From: Eublepharis macularius
Lineage: Eukaryota; Chordata; Lepidosauria; Squamata; Eublepharidae
Direction: 5' to 3'
NCBI RefSeq assembly: GCF_028583425.1
Contig: NC_072793.1
Coordinates: 103,649,689 to 103,713,688 of the forward strand
DNA length: 64,000 nucleotides
Shown piece after piece: positions 21,090 through 31,300 of the stretch. Position 1 is the first letter of the stretch. Every line of letters starts with the position of its first letter. Position numbers and translations under genes: made by a program. Under the pieces are notes generated by a model. That model was not told the DNA's origin, did not search any database, and was given only the letters and a program-made list of their open reading frames with translations.

Positions 21090-23268
21090 CATCCCCATCC
21101 CCATCCCCATCCCCATCCCCATCCCCATCCCCATCCCCGGCGGGGAGACGGGGAGACGGGGAGACGGGGAGACGGGGAGACGGGGAGACGGGGAGACGAA
21201 GACACGGGGACACGGGGACACGGGGACACGGGGACACGGGGACACGGGGACACGGGGACACGGGGACACGGACACACGGACGAAGACGAAGACGAAGACG
21301 AAGACGAAGACGAAGACGAAGACGAAGACGAAGACGAAGACGAAGACGAAGACGAAGACGAAGACGAAGACGAAGACGAAGACGAAGACGAAGACGAAGA
21401 CGAAGACGAAGACGAAGACGAAGACGAAGACGAAGACGAAGACGAAGACGAAGACGAAGACGAAGACGAAGACGAAGACGAAGACGAAGACGAAGACGAA
21501 GACGAAGACGAAGACGAAGACGAAGACGAAGACGAAGACGAAGACGAAGACGAAGACGAAGACGAAGACGAAGACGAAGACGAAGACGAAGACGAAGACG
21601 AAGACGAAGACGAAGACGAAGACGAAGACGAAGACGAAGACGAAGACGAAGACGAAGACGAAGACGAAGACGAAGACGAAGACGAAGACGAAGACGAAGA
21701 CGAAGACGAAGACGAAGACGAAGACGAAGACGAAGACGAAGACGAAGACGAAGACGAAGACGAAGACGAAGACGAAGACGAAGACGAAGACGAAGACGAA
21801 GACGAAGACGAAGACGAAGACGAAGACGAAGACGAAGACAAAGACAAAGACAAAGACAAAGACAAAGACAAAGACAAAGACAAAGACAAAGACAAAGACA
21901 AAGACAAAGACAAAGACAAAGACAAAGACAAAGACAAAGACAAAGACAAAGACAAAGACAAAGACAAAGACAAAGACAAAGACAAAGACAAAGACAAAGA
22001 CAAAGACAAAGACAAAGACAAAGACAAAGACAAAGACAAAGACAAAGACAAAGACAAAGACAAAGACAAAGACAAAGACAAAGACAAAGACAAAGACAAA
22101 GACAAAGACAAAGACAAAGACAAAGACAAAGACAAAGACAAAGACAAAGACAAAGACAAAGACAAAGACAAAGACAAAGACAAAGACAAAGACAAAGACA
22201 AAGACAAAGACAAAGACAAAGACAAAGACAAAGACAAAGACAAAGACAAAGACAAAGACAAAGACAAAGACAAAGACAAAGACAAAGACAAAGACAAAGA
22301 CAAAGACAAAGACAAAGACAAAGACAAAGACAAAGACAAAGACAAAGACAAAGACAAAGACAAAGACAAAGACAAAGACAAAGACAAAGACAAAGACAAA
22401 GACAAAGACAAAGACAAAGACAAAGACAAAGACAAAGACAAAGACAAAGACAAAGACAAAGACAAAGACAAAGACAAAGACAAAGACAAAGACAAAGACA
22501 AAGACAAAGACAAAGACAAAGACAAAGACAAAGACAAAGACAAAGACAAAGACAAAGACAAAGACAAAGACAAAGACAAAGACAAAGACAAAGACAAAGA
22601 CAAAGACAAAGACAAAGACAAAGACAAAGACAAAGACAAAGACAAAGACAAAGACAAAGACAAAGACAAAGACAAAGACAAAGACAAAGACAAAGACAAA
22701 GACAAAGACAAAGACAAAGACAAAGACAAAGACAAAGACAAAGACAAAGACAAAGACAAAGACAAAGACAAAGACAAAGACAAAGACAAAGACAAAGACA
22801 AAGACAAAGACAAAGACAAAGACAAAGACAAAGACAAAGACAAAGACAAAGACAAAGACAAAGACAAAGACAAAGACAAAGACAAAGACAAAGACAAAGA
22901 CAAAGACAAAGACAAAGACAAAGACAAAGACAAAGACAAAGACAAAGACAAAGACAAAGACAAAGACAAAGACAAAGACAAAGACAAAGACAAAGACAAA
23001 GACAAAGACAAAGACAAAGACAAAGACAAAGACAAAGACAAAGACAAAGACAAAGACAAAGACAAAGACAAAGACAAAGACAAAGACAAAGACAAAGACA
23101 AAGACAAAGACAAAGACAAAGACAAAGACAAAGACAAAGACAAAGACAAAGACAAAGACAAAGACAAAGACAAAGACAAAGACAAAGACAAAGACAAAGA
23201 CAAAGACAAAGACAAAGACAAAGACAAAGACAAAGACAAAGACAAAGACAAAGACAAAGACAAAGACA
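21090..23268. repeat. 2.2-kb block-structured microsatellite
   Basis: Five consecutive simple-repeat blocks: CATCCC (about 8 copies, 21090-21138), GGGGAGAC (about 7, to 21198), GGGGACAC (about 8-9, to 21270), GACGAA (about 93, 21279-21836) and GACAAA (about 238, 21837-23268). The last two blocks are almost free of interruptions. The transition between them is sharp and equals a CpG-to-CpA change in every unit. Several frames are open throughout because these units contain no stop, which creates spurious proteins of over 700 residues. The equivalent place in the left arm (3071-3118) has only a few units. Confidence 0.97.
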
Positions 23269-24600
23269 GCCGGGCCCCCCGGGGGTCGCGGCTGGAGTGT
23301 CTCTAACACATCACGCTGTTTTGTGTCGCACTGGCCTTTCTTTAGTGCGCGTTCAGGGCTGTTTTGTGCTGTTCCGGGAGCTTTTTGGCATGGAACGGGT
23401 TAATAAAAGCGGGGCAGTCCAGAGTTTTCATATCTAAAATATTGTTCTGGAGTGTCTCTAACACATCCCACTGTTTTTTGTGGCACTGGCCTTTCTTTAG
23501 TGCCCGTTCCGGGCCATTTTGTGCTGTTCTGGGAGCTTTTTGGCATGGAACGGGTTAATAAAAGTGGGGCAGTCCAGAGTTTTCATTTCTAAAATGTTGT
23601 TCTGGAGTGTCTCTAACACATCTCACTGTTTTTTGTGGCACTGGCCTTTCTTTAGTGCCCGTTCTGGGCTGTTATGTGCTGTTCCGGGAGCTTTTTGGCA
23701 TGGAACTGGGTAATAAAAGTGGGGTAGTCCAGAGTTTTCATTTCTAAAAGATTGTTCTGGAGTGTCTCTAACACATCACACTGTTTTGTGTCGCACTGGC
23801 CTATCTTTAGTGCCCGTTCCGGGCTGTTTTGTGCTGTCCCAGGAGCTTTTTGGCATGGAATGGGTTAATTAAAGGGTGCCAGTCCAGAGTTTTCGTTTCT
23901 AAAATATTGTTCTGGAGTGTCTCTAACACATCTCCCTCTTTTTGGTGGCACTGGCCTTTCTTAATGCCCGTTCCGGGCTGTTTTGTGCTGTTCCGGGAGC
24001 TTTTTGGCATGGAATGGGTTAATAAAAGCGGGGCAGTCCAGAGTTTTCATTTCTAAAAGATTGTTCTGGAGTGTCTCTAACACATCCCACTGTTTTTTGT
24101 GGCACTGGCCTTTATTTAGTGTCCGTTCCGGGCTGTTTTGTGCTGTTCCGAGAGCTTTTTGGCATGGAATGGGTTAATTAAAGGGTGCCAGTCCAGAGTT
24201 TTCGTTTCTAAAATATTGTTCTGGAGTGTCTCTAACACATCTCCCTCTTTTTGGTGGCACTGGCCTTTCTTAATGCCCGTTCCGGGCTGTTTTGTGCTGT
24301 TCCGGGAGCTTTTTGGCATGGAATGGGTTAATAAAAGCGGGGCAGTCCAGAGTTTTCATTTCTAAAATATTGTTCTGGAGTGTCTCTAACACATCCCACT
24401 GTTTTTTGTGGCACTGGCCTTTATTTAGTGTCCGTTCCGGGCTGTTTTGTGCTGTTCCGAGAGCTTTTTGGCATGGAATGGGTTAATAAAAGGGTGCCAG
24501 TCCAGAGTTTTCATTTCTAAAATATTGTTCTGGAGTGTCTCTAACACATCCCCCTCTTTTTTGTGGCGCTGGCATTTCTTTAGTGCCCGTTCTGGCCTGT
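23269..24600 (+). repeat. 155-bp satellite array, right copy
   Basis: About 8.5 units of the same 155-bp satellite as 1-3068, in the opposite orientation. It is joined to the microsatellite by a G/C-rich stretch (GCCGGGCCCCCCGGGGGTCG). The last unit decays near 24600, about 650 bp before the NISCH start codon. Units alternate between two subtypes (TTAATAAAAGCGGGGC and TTAATTAAAGGGTGCC). Confidence 0.95.
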
Positions 24601-25247
24601 TCCCTCCAGTTCCGGCTTTTACCCTGTCCCAACTTTTAACTACTATTCTGGCCAAAGGCAGCATTTCCCTTACTTGTCTCATAGATTTAGCAGTGTTTCC
24701 TATAGATGCTTCTTCTCTATGTTTATACGCTCTAAAAATGCCGAGATTGTTTTTCTGTTGGATGAACAGGCATGTGAACAACTTATCCTCTCAAAACGAA
24801 ACCATTGGTTTCTCATTCCCCACCTCCCTCGTCTCAGCGTCCCTCTTGCTGACTCTCTGGCTTAGCAACATCGACTTCTCCTCCTCCCCTCAGAGACCAG
24901 GCCGCTCTGAGCTTGGGTTTTAGCCCCGCCCTCGCGTCTCTTTGCCTTCTTTCATAGGCCGGGGATAAATATTGTGATTTGCTAGGCCCTCCCTTCTCTT
25001 CCTGCGCCGCCCCTTCAGTCGCTGATGCTGCTCAGCCAGCGCGCCGAAGGCTGCTTGGGTGGGCTGATGAACTGAAAGCGAACATGGCGGCAGTGACAGG
25101 GGTGCTTGCGCTGGCAGCGGCCGACACTGAGGGAGGCGGCGCAGGAGCAACCACTGCCGGAGCTGGCCTGATGAGTGCGTCCGAGTGAGCGGCGCGCCCT
25201 GCAGCATCTTCTCTCCCTTAGCCCCGGCCTGTCCTGCAGTGGCCGAG
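24601..25247 (+). promoter_or_regulatory. NISCH: NISCH promoter and 5'UTR region
   Basis: GC- and CpG-rich sequence, especially 24900-25247, leads to the NISCH start codon. AACATGGCGGC at 25081 matches the YY1-binding consensus often found just downstream of transcription starts. A TATA-like ATAAATA lies at about 24965 in GGGGATAAATATTG. The transcription start cannot be fixed by eye. The satellite array ends at the upstream edge of this region. Confidence 0.6.
25084..25188 (+). other. Possible upstream ORF in the NISCH leader
   Basis: An ATG at 25084 opens 34 codons (Ala/Gly-rich) closed by TGA at 25186-25188, 59 bases before the NISCH start at 25248. It overlaps the YY1-like motif. If the transcript begins upstream of it, it could lower translation of NISCH. 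If the transcript begins at the YY1 site it would be absent. Confidence 0.35.
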
Positions 25248-25325
25248 ATGGAGGCCGGGGAGGAGAGCGAGGAGCCTCCCAAAGAGGTCCGGATTCTGGG
25301 TTCGGAGCTGGTGGAGACCTACACG
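25248..25325 (+). CDS. NISCH: NISCH exon 1 (coding part)
   Basis: 26 codons from the ATG, ending GSELVETYT; donor GTGAGC at 25326. Phase 0. The N-terminus before the conserved GSELV block differs from mammals in length and sequence. Confidence 0.9.
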
Positions 25326-28300
25326 GTGAGCGAGCTGGCCTCTGGGGAGGGAGAGCCTCCCACGTCCTGCATAGGCTTTGGCTTCTTTTACGCGTTGTTT
25401 TAGGATTCGCTGCCAGGTTATCGGCGTAAGTGATTCAGGTCTAGTACCGGCCCTGACAAGAACCAGATCAGATACTGCTTCTTCCTAGGGCCGAGTTACG
25501 CGGACTTTTCCTCCAATTGCACATAAACGGCCAAGTGCCAGTACGCCAAAGGGCGGAAATAGAGGTTTCGGTGGGAGCAGGATGCTGTCGAAATCCACGC
25601 CTATGAATTGGGAATTTCACAGCCCCTAAGCTAGAGGTCTGTTGCCGTTGACTGACTTAATGTCTGTTTATTCTGTCCTCATTCTCCCTAATAAATCGGT
25701 TCATTCGCAAAACAGCGTTTGGGATTGGACCGAAAATAGAAGCGCTTGAAATGTTTTGGTTCCTGCTTTGTTCTTGTGTGTGTCAGTTCCTGGCTCAAAT
25801 TAAAATGTATGTGACTTGCATATCTGTTGAAACGCCTCAAATGCCTAGTCTCTTTTGAACTGTGGTGGTTGGAGGAAAAGATTTGGGTTTGCTTAGCAGC
25901 GTTTGAAGCAATAATACTGTTGTTGCTACCTTCCACCATTTGTGTAGAGCTATATATTGTATTTAAATGGTAACGTGATAGAAGCATGCATATTCAGAAT
26001 TTTCCTGTGTAAATACTATCAATATCAACTGTTGCATAACTTAAAATGGTTGCACTATTTCTAAATGGTTGCACTTATTCTGGGTAGGAAATACCCTTTT
26101 CCAATCCTATTCCTATTTGAATTTTTTACAGTAATATATAATGAAAATTGGCACTGCATTGCTTTAGAATTAGTACTTATTTAGTCCTTAAAACTCTGCC
26201 TACAAAGGCCTCATTGAATCAATCTTATTTCTTCAAATTCTTTACATGAAACTGAAGCATACCCATGGATGGAATTCTTGGAGATGTAGGTATGCATAGC
26301 GAAGATTTTGAAAAGGTGATTTTTTTCCGTGTGTGTGTGTTATGTGCCATCAAGTCGCCTCTGACTGAAGGCAACCCTATGAATGAAAGACCTCCAAAAT
26401 TTTCTATCGTTAACAGACTTGCTCACATCCTGCAAACTGGAGGACGTGGCTTCTATTATTGAGTCAAGCCATCTCATTTTCGGTCTTCCTCTTTTCCTGC
26501 TGCCTTCTACTTTTCCTAGCATTATTGACTTTTGCAGAGAATCTTGTCTTCTCATGATGTGACGAAAGTACGATAGCTTCACTTTTATGTATTTATTTTA
26601 TTTATTTACATCATTTACAGGCCACCTTTCTCACTGAGACTCAAGGCGGATTACACAGTATGAGGTTAATACAATCAGTATCAAGTAGATTTCAATACAA
26701 TACCATAAGATAAACAGATACAAGTTTGGAAAAACATAGCATTAGCAAGGATCCAAGACAGAGTAGGAAAAAATACTAAAAGTGCTACAGCCACATTCAT
26801 GTTCATAGTACATAATGAAATTACAGGGCATGATCTAGCTTGATTTGGATTCTTTTACTATTCAAACAGTGGAATCCTATGCAGAGTTATTCCAGTTCAA
26901 AGTGATATTTAAATGGGCTAAGACTAGAGTAATTGCATAGGATTGCACGCTGACATTCAGTGAAATAGTTAAGCATGTGCTTAAAGCTCCTCCCATTGAA
27001 ATCAGTGGTGTCAAAATATTTATTGGCTTATGTCCTTGACTTGTTACCCAGTAGTTTATCCTATACTTCCTTTGCTCAGAGGGGTGAGCATACGTTGCCC
27101 TTCAACTTCACCCTCAAACAGCCTCGTAAAGTAAGTTGGGCTGAGGAAGAGTAACAGCTGAGTGGGATCTTGGTCTGCCTAGCTGTAGACTGGCACCATA
27201 TCTGTTGTCTTAAAGAAGTGCCCCAATAAAGCAACTATAGCAAACTCATATAAATAAGAAACAAAACATCAAGAGTAAATAATAAAATGCGTGTTGGCAA
27301 TTAGATGTATGGTATCCCAGTAATTACCTTGGAAGATAATCACTGATGCATATAATGCCCTACACTTATACTAATCTGTATGCATTCTTCTCTGAACTGA
27401 GGTTCTAGTGCATGTGGGATAAGTTCTTCAAGAAAAGTGTAATTGAAGGGAAGATGATATGCTGTGAGGATCTTCTAGTCTTTCATCTGGGAGAGAATAT
27501 CTCCCTCAATACCCTTTTCCAGGGAATTATAAAGGAATTACACCACTTAAGAAAGAAATAATTGTTTTTTATTATATACATTTTTTACATTGTCATGCTT
27601 ATTTTGGATCTGTTTGCAACCTTGCTAGCCGACCGATCAACTTCATGAAAGGGGACAAAGTCTACCAGCCTAAACAAAGCAGGAAGAAAAAAGTCTACAA
27701 TAAATATAGATACTGTGGATGAGAGGAAAAATCAATGCAACTAGGTCAAACAAATGAGTAAGAGTGCATCTCATTCTCCAGACTTGTAAACAACCAGCAA
27801 TAGCTAAAGTCTTATTCATGTTATGTAAAGATCCAACCACCTGACAGTATCTTCCCTAAAAGTTCAGGTGTTGTCATTCAAGATACATTTCTAATTTTAT
27901 GTTGCAGTATAGTTATATACAGAACAATTGTGGAAAACAGACAAGAGGGTCTGAACATACCAAATTTGCTTTAAAGTTTCATTTATTTCTGGGGGAGAGG
28001 TACAAGACGTTTAAATTAATCCGAAGTACTAATTTTGGCTGGATTGTAGCGATGGAAAGATGGCATATGTATATCTTTAAAAGTAATTTCCATGTAACAG
28101 TATGGACATTTATTTTATGAAATACGCCTTTTAAATCATATGTACTTTGGTGCATTTAATGCCTCTTTGGACTAAACCCTCTCAATAACTGTTGCAAAAT
28201 CTCAACATACGACTTTTCTGTCAGTTCAGGTAATAAAGTTGTCTTTTTGTAGTTGCAGATTTGCCCATTGTAATCCGTCAATAAGTACAAAGTAGAAGGA

Positions 28301-31300
28301 TGATAGGACTACTCTAGTGATGAAACTGCACTTGCTTAGAAACTTCAAAGTTGCAAAAGATTTGAGTGAAATAAAATGTTTTTAAAAATCTTCTTTCTGT
28401 ATATGTAAACCTATATACATTGTTACTGTATTCCAGAATCACAATTCTGCATATGTTTGCAGAAGAACAGAGTACACAACCTGAGGATTCTTTGAAGTCT
28501 TTCCTGCAGCAGCTTTTGCTGCCATCATTCAGTTTGCAAAACAGCTTGCTGCTCTGACAATTAGAGCTGCTGTGGTGAAAACTTCAAAGATGCCTCCAGC
28601 CGTGGGCACAGTCCTCCTCCATGAATGCATGTAACTTCTATAGATTATAGCCAGTATTCATAGCCAGACAGCAACCACTGTTTATCAGATATCACCATGA
28701 ACACTGCAATTTTGAATTGGCTTTTGTATTGTACGGAGGGGCTCTCAGATGCTTCGCTAATGAGCTAAGGACCATAGACTTCACCACTATGTTGCCTTAC
28801 ATACTACCTGTTGTCTTAAATACGTGCTCCTATGAGCTACTAGTGCTTCATGTGGTCTGATGTCAGCCCTAGAACTGCTTATGTTCTGTTTCAGCATTTC
28901 TTCAGCTCTGTATTGGATTCTTACTAATGTTATGTCTTTGTAAAATTGTGTTTATTTAACCTATGGCATTGTTTATGAAAATTGTTACCAGAACTGCTCT
29001 TTATTATAATGGGGAATTAGCTGTAGCAGTCTGTAACTTAAAATTAGCGCGGATCTTAACCTATGTCTACGGAGGTCCTGATCCCAGACACTCTAGTGAA
29101 AAAGAGGCAGACTACAAATAAGTTCCAAACACGTGTATTTAGTGTGGCGTAAGCCTAAACTTGCACAAACATACAAAGAACGCACAAGAGCTAAGAAATA
29201 TAGAGTAGGAAATGTAGAGACGTTCGCATTAGCTGGTTCCCAACGATGATAGGGGGAATACTCACTTATCCTGGAGCGAAGCAGAGACACAGCAGCGAGG
29301 GTGGCCCAATGCCAGCACTGGAACCACAGACGGACAGCAAGGAGGTCTGGATAGGGAATGGCCGAGGCCACGGACAGCAAGGGGGGGGGGTCTGGATAGG
29401 AATGGCCTAAGCACTGAGTGGTCTGAGAGACCAGCTTAAATACCCCAAAACGTACCCTGGGGCTGGTGCTGTACTTGGTGGTTCTCACAGTTTAAAACAA
29501 AGGTTCTAATGGGCTACTGAATGGCTTGGATGGGCCACTTTGGTAATCTGATTGCGATAAGTGACACCTCAGGAAGAGGGGACAAAAGAGGGAGGGGGAA
29601 ATCCAAGTGGGCTGAAAGGATGTTCCAGCGGACAGGGCTTGTCCTGATGTCATCAGCTCTGGAATGCGGAGGTTTCTTTGAGATGCATTCTCTAAGTGCT
29701 TGGGATGGTCGGCACTTAGTTCCTTCTCCTGGGCGGCTCCTAAGATATGCAGAGCGGGGCGAGGTGCTCTCGCTGCGGACGTGGTGTGCCCGCTTCGCCG
29801 AAATGGCTTCCCAAAGCAGTCTTTTCCTCTGGGTCTTCTGGCTGCCTGAGAACATGGATGCCGGCTGGGCATAGCTGGGGCTGGATAGCAGGCTGCCCAG
29901 TAGCGAGGGCAAGCTCGGCAACCGGCCCGCGGGAGGCTCCAGGCGGGAACTGACCAGGGAGCGCCTAGCCAGGCTCGCTGGAGGTTTCCCCGGCAGGCGC
30001 CCGGCTGCTAGCAGCGGCTTGGGCCCATATGAGGCAGGCTTCCATGGAGGCAGGGGGAACAGCACTTTAAAACACAGTCCAAGGCAGGGAACAGGCACGG
30101 TCCGTGGCAGATGGCAATGCAGGCACGGGGCACACTTGTAATAAAGTCCAAACACACACTGGGAAATCCAGATACAGGTCAGGGCAGGGCTGCCCAGAAA
30201 GAGAGTCCTTTGTGCAGTTATCCAAACATGGAGTCAGTAAACTACACAGCCTATTGCAGCAGCAGGGTAATTAAATAGCAGACAGGAAACTGACACGTGT
30301 ATCAGAACACACATGTGCAAAGCAGTCTTTGTGTAGCAGCAGTGAAACAGTAATGCAGGAAACTTTAACACAGTTCATAGCAGGCCTTAAAGCAGGAGAG
30401 GGGGCCTACTTGGCAACAATTCCCCCCCTCGGAGACCACGTGACGTCAGGCGCGTGGGTCTCCGAACTTGACTTCAAGGCGAGGTGGTCGGCAATGTCCG
30501 GTGGTCGAGCTTCGAGCGAAGAAGGAGTGGGAAGGGAAGGAGGGGGAGGCGTCACTCAAAAATTTAGTTTAGAGAACCACCTAACCGAATAAGTGCAATT
30601 TAGATCAGCCAATGGGCTGCAGGTCTCTGGGTTCACACCAGGGGGTGTGCTAAGTGCAACCGTCAGAATAAATAGTAATAATTCATAAGCAATAGCAATT
30701 CATAGTGATATAAATTCATAAAATGGAAGTAATTCATGAGTAATTCATAGCGGATAAAAACCAGAAGCAATTCATAAGGTTGACAGCAGAGGCAGTTCAT
30801 GAGCCAATTCATGAATGCCGGATTAAAAGCGGGCCAATTCATATACAGGTAAAAGCACAAGCAATTCATAGATGGGTGATAATTCATACAGGGTAAAAGT
30901 GAAGTGTGCAAGCAAGGCATAGACCAATTCATCGAGAGTGGAACAATTCATGGGTGATTAAAACCATAAATACATATATATATAGGATTAAAACAATAAT
31001 TCAGGAAGTTAAAACCAATTTCATAGATAAAAGCAGCAATAGTAAAAGCAAGTGTGAGGAAATAATTCATGAGGGTAAGCGGCGGAAGGGCTCATAGGGG
31101 GTCAGAAAAATAAACTTCGCAATTAAAAGGCTAACTCATGCAGCCAGATTAAAACCAAATTCATAAAATCTAAAACCAATGTTTAAATACCCAATAAAAG
31201 AGACCGTTCAGAAGGGGTCCCGGTTAAAACCAGATTCAGAGGAGGATAAATAGGCTAAAATCACTTCGGCGGAGGGAGTCAGGTTAAAAGGTAATTCATA

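Noticed and set aside
21139..21280. Possible CRISPR-like regular repeats
   Set aside because: Units are 8 bp without unique spacers, in a vertebrate genome; this is a simple repeat.
21007..23403. Open frames of 735-798 codons on both strands (KT, DK/DE, FV, SL/SS repeats)
   Set aside because: They are translations of a stop-free hexamer microsatellite in every frame. No gene signal or composition supports coding.
1..24600. A Polinton/Maverick-like giant DNA transposon bounded by the inverted arms
   Set aside because: No polymerase B, Polinton integrase, ATPase or capsid genes occur between the arms; the interior is LINEs, copia and LTR remnants.
25185..25403. In-frame upstream ATG at 25185 and reading through the exon 1 donor
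   Set aside because: The ATG at 25248 directly precedes the nischarin-like N-terminus. The frame past 25325 leaves nischarin homology at a consensus GTGAGC donor, and homology resumes at 51059.
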